This document shows, piece by piece, positions 1 to 6,287 of a DNA stretch of 6,287 nucleotides. The stretch lies in contig DAOVAE010000072.1 of assembly GCA_030671225.1 (NCBI GenBank), positions 1 through 6,287 on the forward strand, in the 5' to 3' direction. Numbering within the stretch: the first letter of the stretch is position 1; every line of letters begins with the position of its first letter. Source of the stretch: Desulfobacteraceae bacterium. GTDB lineage: Bacteria > Desulfobacterota > Desulfobacteria > Desulfobacterales > UBA11574. The notes beneath the pieces were generated by a model that saw only the letters and a list, made by a program, of their open reading frames with translations, did no database searches and was not told where the DNA came from. A program made the translations under genes and the position numbers.

Positions 1-467
1 TAGAAGATTCAGAAAGAAAAGATATATTAAATAACATCATCGGTATCACGAAAACATTTGGGAATAATGCATCTAAATTTCTAACAAGTGTAGCATTACA
101 GACAGATACGGATATTTATGATTCTCAGGCAGAAAAGGTTATATTAATGACTATGCATGCGGCAAAAGGACTGGAATTTCCTATTATTTTTATTACCGGA
201 TGTGAAAATGGTTATTTGCCTTTTGAAAAATCAGATAAAGGGAGAAATGATATCAACGAAGAAAGAAGGCTCTTTTATGTTGCAATGACACGTGCAAAGA
301 AAAGATTGTATCTCACGCATGCTAAAAAACGTAGGATTTATGGCAAGTTGGTTTTAAGAGAAATTTCTCCGTTTGTGAAGGATATAGAAAACAGGCTAAA
401 AAAACAAGAAATACAGTTTGTTGAAAAGAAAAAGAAAGAAAATCAGGTTCAGCTAAAGTTGTTTTAA
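1..467 (+). CDS. UvrD/Rep-family superfamily 1 DNA helicase, C-terminal fragment
   Basis: This frame is open from the window edge (first full codon at position 3) to the TAA at 465-467, giving the last 154 residues of a larger protein whose start lies upstream. Two hallmark helicase blocks are visible. Motif V is TMHAAKGLEF (about 147-179), followed by a hydrophobic strand PIIFITG. Motif VI is EERRLFYVAMTRAKKRL (about 258-308), whose TRAK arginine in this family senses the ATP gamma-phosphate. Known family role: ATP-driven 3'-5' DNA unwinding or translocation in repair or replication restart. After motif VI only about 50 residues remain; they are rich in lysine and lack the long tail with a Tudor-like domain seen in PcrA and UvrD. 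The protein ends in QLKLF (450-464), matching the consensus for binding the DNA polymerase sliding clamp. The ATG at 147 is internal to motif V and is not the real start. The subfamily cannot be fixed from this fragment, so no symbol is given. Confidence 0.93.
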   Translation, partial: EDSERKDILNNIIGITKTFGNNASKFLTSVALQTDTDIYDSQAEKVILMTMHAAKGLEFPIIFITGCENGYLPFEKSDKGRNDINEERRLFYVAMTRAKKRLYLTHAKKRRIYGKLVLREISPFVKDIENRLKKQEIQFVEKKKKENQVQLKLF

Positions 468-505
468 AATTCTAAGCCAAGCATGCGAGACCGAAATAAC
501 AAGAC

Positions 506-827
506 TTGTAATATTTTGGTAACGTTCAAAAGTGTGAGCATAATTGTTTTCCCAATAAATGGGATCCATTTAACAATCATTCGGGAATGTATATTTCCAA
601 AAGACGATATCAATTTACCTATTAGGGGGTGACCAAATATTTGGGATTTAACAGACAATTTCTTGAACAATAGGGCTTATGTAGCGCAAATCCCAAATAT
701 TTGATCACTGTGAGCAGTCGAGGAATTATACAGTGATATCGCCTTTCGGAAACATCCATTACCTTTTCAAATTTTAACCACTTACAAAGAAATGCGCACA
801 CTTTTGAACGTTACCAAAATATTACAA
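506..827. repeat. Nested imperfect palindrome, MITE-like intergenic element (322 bp)
   Basis: The outer arms are 506-541 and 792-827, 36 bp each with one mismatch (A537 against G796); the terminal 31 bp are perfect and begin TTGTAATATTTTGG. Inside lie two further arm pairs in nested order: 595-612 with 734-751 (18 bp, 2 mismatches) and 629-649 with 688-708 (21 bp, 1 mismatch). Small local hairpins also occur at 551-563 (CCCA/TGGG) and 578-589 (CATTC/GAATG). No transposase is encoded, and no target-site duplication flanks the arms: the bases outside (AACAAGAC and ATTTATTT) do not match, although a TA duplication just inside the ends cannot be excluded. The architecture fits a non-autonomous inverted-repeat element or a highly structured RNA region. 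Copy number cannot be judged from one window. Confidence 0.8.
629..708. repeat. Inner 21-bp inverted repeat with palindromic CAAATATTTG cores
   Basis: Arms 629-649 and 688-708 pair with one mismatch (C633 against A704) around a 38-base loop. Each arm itself contains the self-complementary core CAAATATTTG; on the left this extends to the 12-bp perfect palindrome CCAAATATTTGG at 633-644, and on the right it is 10 bp at 694-703. The result is two dyad sites in inverted orientation. They could be protein-binding sites or simply the apical stem of the larger palindrome; the sequence does not decide. Confidence 0.7.
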
Positions 828-908
828 ATTTATTTCATTGAATAATGATAAAACTTAAACTTGATGGTTTCATCTTTTTGCGAATTCATCAATAATAGAT
901 CTATTTCC

Positions 909-915
909 GGAGGAA
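909..915 (+). promoter_or_regulatory. Ribosome-binding site of guaB (GGAGGAA)
   Basis: GGAGG at 909-913 is a near-complete Shine-Dalgarno sequence, six bases before the ATG at 920. This spacing favours ATG 920 over the in-frame ATG at 929, which would sit 15 bases away. The strength of the site contrasts with the absence of one before dnaE. Confidence 0.88.
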
Positions 916-919
916 CGCT

Positions 920-2383
920 ATGATAAAAATGTTGCCTGAAGAGGCTTATTCGTTTGATGATGTTTTCTTGATTCCCTGTTATTCGGATGTTCTGCCCAAA
1001 GATGTTAATACCAGCACCAGACTGACAAAAAACCTTACACTCAATATCCCGATCGTAAGTGCAGCCATGGACACTGTAACAGAGTCACAAGCTGCTATAA
1101 GTTTATCCCGCGAAGGTGGAATTGGCTTTATTCACCGCAACATGAGCATTAAAAGCCAGGTCGTAGAAGTTGAAAAAGTAAAAAAATCTGAAAGCGGTAT
1201 GATTATAGATCCGGTTACCATTCATCCTGATCAAAAGGTTCATGAGGTTCTGAAATTGATGGAACAATTTCGCATTTCCGGCATTCCGGTTATAAAGGGT
1301 GATCAACTGGTAGGAATCGTAACAAATAGAGACCTGCGATTTGAAATCAACCTTGAAAAAAAGGTTTCAGAAGTTATGACCAAAGAAAACCTTATAACCG
1401 TATCAGAAGGGATAACTTTGGAAGATTCTAAGGAATTGTTGCATAAACACAGGATTGAAAAGCTTCTTGTCGTTGATAAAAAGGAACGTTTGAAAGGTAT
1501 GATAACAATAAAAGACATTGAGAAAATTAAGAAATATCCGAATGCATGCAAAGATAAGATGGGAAGACTTAGGGTAGGAGCCGCCGTAGGCGTTGGTCCG
1601 GATATGGAAGAACGCACCGGAAGTCTTTTGAAGGCAGAGGCTGATGTTATTTTAATTGACACCTCACACGGGCATTCAGAAAATGTTATTAATGCCGTTA
1701 AAAAGCTAAAGAGTACTTTTAAGGACATAGAACTAATTGCAGGTAATGTCGGCACGGCCAAAGGTGCGGAAGATCTTATTGATGCCGGAGCAGACGGAGT
1801 AAAGATCGGAATTGGGCCTGGCTCCATTTGTACAACCCGTATTGTGGCTGGTGTAGGCGTACCGCAGATGACCGCTATTATAAATTGCAGATCCATATCC
1901 AATAAGACCGGTGTGCCATTGATAGCTGACGGCGGCATTAAGTTTTCCGGTGATGTTACAAAAGCAATCGGAGCAGGCGCTCATGTGGTAATGATAGGCG
2001 CACTTTTTGCCGGAACTGATGAGAGTCCGGGTGAGTTGGTTATTTTCCAGGGTCGCAGCTACAAGGTATATAGAGGTATGGGATCTTTGGAAGCCATGAA
2101 AAAAGGTAGTAAAGACAGGTATTATCAGATCGAAGAAATCGAGGAAGACAAATTGGTCCCGGAAGGTATTGTTGGGCGTGTACCCTATAGAGGATCCCTT
2201 TCCGCAAATATTTTTCAGCTCATTGGAGGCTTAAGGGCGGGCATGGGTTATGTAGGATGCCGAACTTTGGAAGAGCTAAGAAAAAAAGCCAGGTTTCTAC
2301 AAATAAGTTCTGCAGGTATGCGCGAGAGCCATGTCCATGACGTTATTATTACCAAAGAAGCACCAAACTACAGACTTGATTAA
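920..2383 (+). CDS. guaB: Inosine-5'-monophosphate dehydrogenase (GuaB)
   Basis: This cytosolic enzyme oxidises IMP to XMP with NAD+, the first committed step of guanine nucleotide synthesis. The 487 residues match the usual bacterial length. Layout: N-terminal barrel strands with SFDDVFLIP (11-19) and the SAAMDTVTE block (47-55); a CBS-domain pair at about 92-205, the allosteric purine-nucleotide-binding module; then the rest of the TIM barrel. Catalytic Cys304 lies in [11 protein letters not shown], whose loop also binds the monovalent cation. The NAD contact region is LIDTSHGHS (245-253). The IMP phosphate is held by [10 protein letters not shown] (336-345). The mobile flap contains RGMGS (385-389) and the catalytic Arg400-Tyr401 dyad in SKDRYY. 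GMGYVG (441-446) and the C-terminal ESHVHD (469-474) complete the site; most relatives I recall have SHPHD there. All key residues are present. The start is set by the GGAGG site. It is followed after 3 bp by dnaE. Confidence 0.98.
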   Translation: MIKMLPEEAYSFDDVFLIPCYSDVLPKDVNTSTRLTKNLTLNIPIVSAAMDTVTESQAAISLSREGGIGFIHRNMSIKSQVVEVEKVKKSESGMIIDPVTIHPDQKVHEVLKLMEQFRISGIPVIKGDQLVGIVTNRDLRFEINLEKKVSEVMTKENLITVSEGITLEDSKELLHKHRIEKLLVVDKKERLKGMITIKDIEKIKKYPNACKDKMGRLRVGAAVGVGPDMEERTGSLLKAEADVILIDTSHGHSENVINAVKKLKSTFKDIELIAGNVGTAKGAEDLIDAGADGVKIGIGPGSICTTRIVAGVGVPQMTAIINCRSISNKTGVPLIADGGIKFSGDVTKAIGAGAHVVMIGALFAGTDESPGELVIFQGRSYKVYRGMGSLEAMKKGSKDRYYQIEEIEEDKLVPEGIVGRVPYRGSLSANIFQLIGGLRAGMGYVGCRTLEELRKKARFLQISSAGMRESHVHDVIITKEAPNYRLD

Positions 2384-2389
2384 TCAATG
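2381..2389 (+). promoter_or_regulatory. guaB-dnaE junction: 3-bp gap, probable translational coupling
   Basis: The guaB TAA (2381-2383) is separated from the dnaE ATG (2387-2389) by TCA only. The roughly 20 bases before the ATG (ACTACAGACTTGATTAATCA) contain no purine-rich Shine-Dalgarno sequence. Ribosomes finishing guaB are therefore the likely source of dnaE initiation. The next in-frame Met (codon 39) would delete the HxH of the PHP domain, so the coupled start is well supported. Confidence 0.7.
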
Positions 2390-5300
2390 AATAAACATAC
2401 CATTTGTGATTTTGTTCACCTTCATGTTCATACACAATACAGCCTTTTAGACGGCGCCATTAGGATCGATGCCCTTTTAAAGCGCACAGCCGATTTTGGA
2501 ATGGATTCCGTAACCATTACGGATCACGGCACTCTCTTTGGAATTGTTGAGTTTTATGAAAAAGCAAAAAAGGCTGGAATAAAACCGATTATTGGATGTG
2601 AATGCTACGTCGCCCCGAGGAGTCTTTCTGATAAAACACCCGTTGATAATAAGGGGCTTTCTCACCTGATACTTCTGGTGAAAAACCAAAAGGGTTATCA
2701 AAACCTGTGCAAACTCGCCACTATCGCCCAGCTTGAAGGTTTTTACTATAAACCACGCGTCGACAAGAAAGTCCTCAATGAATATAGTGAAGGGCTTATT
2801 GCACTTTCAGCATGTCTTCACGGTGAAATTCCCAGACTCATTCAAGAAAACAGAATAGAAAAGGCCGATGAAGCCGCCCGTACCTACCTTAACATATTCG
2901 GCGAGAACAACTTTTACCTTGAGATACAAAACAACGGCCTTGATGAACAAGAAAAAGTAAACCAAACTTTGCTTGATATGAGTAATAGACTTTCAATTCC
3001 TCTTGTTGCCACCAACGACTGTCATTATCTCGATAAGGAAGATTTCCGAGCTCATGATCTGCTATTATGTATCCAGACCGGGAAGACTATTCATGACTCG
3101 GAACGATTAAAGTTTAGAACCGATCAGCTCTATTTTAAATCAAAAGAAGAGATGCATGCCTATTTCAAGAGCTATCAAGATGCACTTAAGCATACTGTGG
3201 ATATCGCAAAACAATGCAAGGTCGAATTTGATTTTAGCATGTATCACTTTCCGAAATTTATTGCTCCATCGGAAGAAACAGAAGAGGAGCTTTTTGAGCG
3301 TAAAATTTGGAAGATGTTTAATAAATTAATGCAACGTCTAAAGGCAAAAAATCCGGATATTGATGAAAAAATTTATAAAGACCGCCTTGAACATGAAATT
3401 TCAGTTATAAAAGACATGGAATTCCCTGGATATTTTCTAATCGTAGCCGATATAATACGGTACGCCAAGGAAAGCGGTATTCCCGTGGGTCCCGGCAGGG
3501 GATCTGCTGCAGGGAGCCTGGTTGCATATTCCCTTGGAATTACGGATCTTGATCCTATTGAACATGGTCTTATTTTTGAGCGCTTCCTTAACCCTGCACG
3601 TAAAAGTATGCCGGACATAGATATAGATTTTTGCATAAACGGCAGGGAAGATGTATTTAAATACGTCGTAGATACGTACGGAGGCAATGATAAGGTTGCC
3701 CAAATTATTACATTCGGAAAACTAAAAACTAGAGCAGTAATACGTGATGTGGGTCGTGCCCTTGATATACCTTTACGTGAAGTCGATGCCATTGCCAAAA
3801 TGGTTCCTGATGTATTGAACATAAGTCTTGATGATGCATTAAAACAGGAACCAAGACTTAATGAGTTGGCAAAAAATAAGCCTGAAGTTACCGAACTGAT
3901 AAACATCTGTCGAATACTCGAAGGTCTTCCCAGACATGCATCAACACATGCAGCAGGTTTGGTAATCGCTGACAAGCCTCTTGTAGAATACCTGCCGCTA
4001 TACAGAGGTAAGAAGGGCGAAGTCGTAACTCAGTACGACATGAAAGTCGTCGAAAAGATAGGCCTTGTAAAGTTTGACTTTCTCGGGCTTCGAAATTTGA
4101 CTGTTATTGCAAATACCATTTCACTAATTGAAAAGCAGGGAAATGCACCTCCGGATCTTCTTAACCTTGATTTTAACGATCCTGATACCTATCGCCTGCT
4201 TGCATCTGGTGATACAACAGGAGTCTTCCAGCTTGAAAGTTCCGGAATGAAAGATTTACTTGTTCGTTTAAAACCTGAATGCTTTGATGATATCATAGCA
4301 CTTGTCGCACTTTATCGCCCGGGACCGCTTGACAGCGGAATGGTGGTTGGTTTTGTTGAAAGGAAACACGGCAGAAAAAAAGTTGAATACATTGTCCCTG
4401 AACTCGAAACTATTTTAAAAGAAACATACGGTGTCATCGTTTATCAGGAACAGGTAATGAGAATAGCCGTTGAACTGGCGAATTACTCCATGGCAGAGGC
4501 GGATGATCTGCGCAAAGCGATGGGAAAGAAAATTCCCGAGATTATGGCCGGGCATAGGGAACGTTTCGTAAAAGGAGCAACAGAGAACGATATTCCATTA
4601 AAAAAAGCTGAAAATATATTCGGTCTGATGGAAAAATTCGGCGGGTATGGATTTAACAAGTCTCACAGTGCGGCATATGCGCTTATTGCATATCAAACAG
4701 CTTATCTGAAAGCTCACTTTTCAATAGAGTTCATGGCTTCGTTGCTTACAAGCGAAATACATTCCACTGATGGTGTAGTAAAATACATCGCTGAATGTCG
4801 CAGCCATGGTATAACTATCCTCCCTCCAGACATCAATGAAAGCGATAAGGAATTTACGGTAATCGGGCCAAAGATCAGATTCGGGCTCGTAGCGGTTAAA
4901 AACGCCGGAGAAGCAGCAATAGAATCTATAATTGAGGCCAGAAAAGAGGGGGTTTTTTATTCCCTGTTTGAATTTTGTGAGCGTATAGATTTGAAAAAAG
5001 TTAACAAGAGGGTTATAGAAAGCCTTATAAAATGTGGAGCCTTTGATAACACAGGCGCTTATCGTTCACAAATGCTTGCATCTTTAGAAGATGCCATCGA
5101 GTATGGCCAAAGGATTCAGAGGGAAAGAGATAATCCCCAGATGGGACTTTTTGATATAGAAAAAGGCAAACAGAAAATAAACTATCCTCCTATGCCCGAG
5201 ATAAATGAATTGGATGAAAAACAATTTTTAGCCTTAGAGAAAGAGTCACTCGGCTTTTATATTACAGGCCACCCTTTACGCAGGTTTGAAGAGCTTCTTG

Positions 5301-5908
5301 AAAAATTTACCAATGCCGATGCCGTTTCGATCAAGGAAATAAAAGACGGCAGCACTGTGAGGATCGGAGGACTTGTTAGAAATACCAAGATTATCAAGAC
5401 AAAAAAGGGCGACTTGATGGCCTTTGTTACAATAGAAGATATGCATGGAACAGTCGAAGCAACAATATTCTCTTCAGTTTATATAAAAGTGAGTGATCTG
5501 TTAATAGATGATAATCCCATTCTTATTCAGGGACGCGTGCAAGGGGACGAAAATTCGGTAAAATTATTGGCGGAAACAATCATACCGATAGACAAAGCCG
5601 AGGAGACATGGACTGCACATATTCATTTTAATCTGGATATAAACCGGACCGGGAAAGAGCTGCTTTTAAAATTAAATGAAATTTTAATAAAACACCCCGG
5701 CACATGCAGCGCATATATTCATTTGATTAGCCCTGAAAAAACTGAAACAATTATAGCCCTTCCAGACACTATGAAATTAAAGGCCGGTTCATCATTGGCA
5801 CGAGAAGTTGATGATTTTCTCGGCTATAATGCCGTGGAAACTGTCTGCAAGACAGCCTCCTCTTCTTCAAAATTAAAAAAGTATAAAGGAAATAATCGGA
5901 TAGTATAG
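2387..5908 (+). CDS. dnaE: DNA polymerase III subunit alpha (DnaE)
   Basis: This is the catalytic subunit of the chromosomal replicase, a C-family polymerase acting at the fork with the beta clamp. It has 1173 residues, against 1160 in E. coli. Domains in order: PHP (about 8-280), starting HLHVHTQYSLLDG; palm with the nucleotide-binding PGRGSAAGS (368-376) and catalytic Asp412 and Asp414 in PDIDIDF, plus the third Asp564 in KFDFLGL; fingers with YRPGPLDSGM (643-652), YGVIVYQEQVM (681-691) and FGGYGFNKSHSAAYA (751-765); tandem helix-hairpin-helix region (about 810-888); clamp-binding QMGLF (918-922); OB fold (about 990-1065); and a C-terminal domain in the position that binds tau, ending in a Ser/Lys-rich tail. 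All nine residues of the metal-binding PHP site appear present (His13, His15, Asp22, His47, Glu72, His93, Cys143, Asp211, His213), unlike E. coli DnaE, so intrinsic proofreading is plausible. It has no Shine-Dalgarno sequence and is probably coupled to guaB. Confidence 0.98.
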   Translation: MNKHTICDFVHLHVHTQYSLLDGAIRIDALLKRTADFGMDSVTITDHGTLFGIVEFYEKAKKAGIKPIIGCECYVAPRSLSDKTPVDNKGLSHLILLVKNQKGYQNLCKLATIAQLEGFYYKPRVDKKVLNEYSEGLIALSACLHGEIPRLIQENRIEKADEAARTYLNIFGENNFYLEIQNNGLDEQEKVNQTLLDMSNRLSIPLVATNDCHYLDKEDFRAHDLLLCIQTGKTIHDSERLKFRTDQLYFKSKEEMHAYFKSYQDALKHTVDIAKQCKVEFDFSMYHFPKFIAPSEETEEELFERKIWKMFNKLMQRLKAKNPDIDEKIYKDRLEHEISVIKDMEFPGYFLIVADIIRYAKESGIPVGPGRGSAAGSLVAYSLGITDLDPIEHGLIFERFLNPARKSMPDIDIDFCINGREDVFKYVVDTYGGNDKVAQIITFGKLKTRAVIRDVGRALDIPLREVDAIAKMVPDVLNISLDDALKQEPRLNELAKNKPEVTELINICRILEGLPRHASTHAAGLVIADKPLVEYLPLYRGKKGEVVTQYDMKVVEKIGLVKFDFLGLRNLTVIANTISLIEKQGNAPPDLLNLDFNDPDTYRLLASGDTTGVFQLESSGMKDLLVRLKPECFDDIIALVALYRPGPLDSGMVVGFVERKHGRKKVEYIVPELETILKETYGVIVYQEQVMRIAVELANYSMAEADDLRKAMGKKIPEIMAGHRERFVKGATENDIPLKKAENIFGLMEKFGGYGFNKSHSAAYALIAYQTAYLKAHFSIEFMASLLTSEIHSTDGVVKYIAECRSHGITILPPDINESDKEFTVIGPKIRFGLVAVKNAGEAAIESIIEARKEGVFYSLFEFCERIDLKKVNKRVIESLIKCGAFDNTGAYRSQMLASLEDAIEYGQRIQRERDNPQMGLFDIEKGKQKINYPPMPEINELDEKQFLALEKESLGFYITGHPLRRFEELLEKFTNADAVSIKEIKDGSTVRIGGLVRNTKIIKTKKGDLMAFVTIEDMHGTVEATIFSSVYIKVSDLLIDDNPILIQGRVQGDENSVKLLAETIIPIDKAEETWTAHIHFNLDINRTGKELLLKLNEILIKHPGTCSAYIHLISPEKTETIIALPDTMKLKAGSSLAREVDDFLGYNAVETVCKTASSSSKLKKYKGNNRIV

Positions 5909-5950
5909 GAATTTCGTAACATTTTAACCTTCTGAAAGTAGAACTACCAA

Positions 5951-6157
5951 GCTTCAAAGGTTGTTAAATTTTGAATCGTGTAATTGTCTGAGGGTATTAG
6001 TGAGTGTAAAGAAAGAACAGGGATCTGCATTGGTGTATTTAAAGGCTAATCAGCTTTTATAGCTTAGATGTTTTATTTAAAAGACATGCACTGTTCTTTC
6101 TTTACACTCACTTATGCGCGAGTTTTACACGGTTTAAAATTTAATTACCTTTGAAGC
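5951..6157. repeat. Long imperfect palindrome downstream of dnaE (207 bp)
   Basis: Arms 5951-6020 and 6091-6157 are inverted copies. The outer 33 bases (starting GCTTCAAAGG) match at 29 positions, then a poorly matched 12-15 base bulge follows, then a perfect 22-bp stem (5999-6020 with 6091-6112, containing GTGTAAAGAAAGAACAG). The 70-base centre continues the symmetry weakly: TGCAT 6026-6030 with ATGCA 6086-6090, and TTTAAA 6038-6043 with 6076-6081. It begins 42 bases after the dnaE stop and lies between two convergent genes, so it could block or end transcription from either side. No T-run follows either arm, so it is not a textbook intrinsic terminator. A non-autonomous inverted-repeat element is equally possible. 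Its arm sequences differ from those of the palindrome before guaB. Confidence 0.8.
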
Positions 6158-6200
6158 GGCCTTGTTTTCAAACAGCTAAAGTATTACCATCCATTTTGTT

Positions 6201-6287
6201 TCAGTTATCCGGTTTATTTAGCAAAGCAACTCGACCGCCTATCTTTATTGGCAAAGACTCGGCTTTAAAACCGATCTTTTCGGCAAC
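6201..6287 (-). CDS. C-terminal end of an unidentified protein, minus strand
   Basis: Read on the minus strand from the window edge, this frame gives 28 residues, VAEKIGFKAESLPIKIGGRV followed by ALLNKPDN, and then TGA at 6203-6201. The composition is protein-like: an amphipathic start, a GF turn, and two beta-strand-like stretches separated by GG. C-terminal ends of this general shape occur in class I SAM-dependent methyltransferases, but 28 residues are too few to assign a family, and the frame could be open by chance. If real, the gene is convergent with dnaE, with the palindrome at 5951-6157 between them. Confidence 0.45.
   Translation of the reverse strand, partial: VAEKIGFKAESLPIKIGGRVALLNKPDN

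Larger units (their letters stand above)
468..919. other. 452-bp intergenic region without a gene
   Basis: No credible coding sequence lies between the helicase stop and guaB; the short minus-strand open frame across 464-670 runs through the repeat and resembles no family I know. The region consists of a 38-bp plain spacer (468-505), the nested palindrome (506-827), an AT-rich leader (828-908) and the guaB ribosome-binding site. The guaB promoter must lie somewhere here, but no pair of -35 and -10 hexamers with acceptable spacing stands out. No GC-rich stem followed by a T tract marks a classical terminator after the helicase gene. Confidence 0.8.

Noticed and set aside
464..670. 68-codon minus-strand open frame in the intergenic palindrome
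   Set aside because: It runs through the repeat arms, starts inside the inner stem, has no ribosome-binding site I could see and resembles no known family; it looks like a by-product of AT-rich repeat sequence.
506..827. Integron attC-like recombination site
   Set aside because: The inverted arms are long and almost perfect, but the expected RYYYAAC and GTTRRRY ends are absent, and no integrase or cassette gene is present.
838..900. TTGAAT (838-843) and TTGATG (861-866) as -35 boxes for a guaB promoter
   Set aside because: Neither has a convincing -10 hexamer at 16-18 bp spacing; AT-rich leaders give such partial matches often.
1303..1938. 211-codon minus-strand open frame inside guaB
   Set aside because: It lies opposite a fully conserved guaB and has a Ser/Pro/Thr-rich antisense composition; it is a shadow frame.
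3373..3975. 200-codon minus-strand open frame inside dnaE
   Set aside because: It is antisense to the conserved palm domain and has no independent support.
5916..5925. GTAACATTTT after dnaE resembling GTAATATTTT at the left end of the upstream palindrome
   Set aside because: Nine of ten matches in AT-rich DNA is compatible with chance, and the similarity does not extend further.
5999..6112. The 22-bp stem as a classical rho-independent terminator
   Set aside because: The stem is AT-rich with a 70-base loop and is not followed by a T tract on either strand, so only a general structural role is claimed.

Overview
The window is AT-rich bacterial chromosome carrying housekeeping nucleotide-metabolism and DNA-replication genes. 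The two complete proteins are an IMP dehydrogenase with tandem CBS domains and a DnaE-type replicative polymerase of proteobacterial length and layout (1173 residues, C-terminal OB domain, internal clamp-binding motif). Together with the guaB-dnaE pairing, this fits a low-GC Desulfobacterota (former Deltaproteobacteria) genome. That assignment is an inference from impression, not from a database search.

Layout, left to right. Positions 1-467 hold the C-terminal end of a UvrD/Rep-family superfamily 1 helicase that enters from outside the window; it ends in a probable sliding-clamp-binding pentapeptide. Positions 468-919 have no gene. Most of that gap (506-827) is a nested imperfect palindrome with 36-bp outer arms that differ at one position, resembling a miniature inverted-repeat element. 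Positions 920-2383 encode GuaB, preceded by a strong GGAGG ribosome-binding site. DnaE begins only 3 bp after the guaB stop (2387-5908) and has no Shine-Dalgarno sequence of its own, so the two are probably co-transcribed and translationally coupled. Forty-two bases after dnaE comes a second, unrelated imperfect palindrome (5951-6157). The last 87 bases (6201-6287) look like the C-terminal end of an unidentified gene on the minus strand, convergent with dnaE.

GuaB makes XMP from IMP, the committed step toward GTP and dGTP, while DnaE polymerises dNTPs at the replication fork. Their tight pairing could tie purine supply to replication capacity. The helicase tail and DnaE both carry clamp-type motifs, but the 452-bp gap with its palindromic element argues against the helicase sharing the guaB-dnaE transcript. 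I found no tRNA, rRNA, CRISPR array, transposase or phage gene, and nothing that amounts to a new multi-gene system. The unexplained content is the two structured intergenic palindromes.
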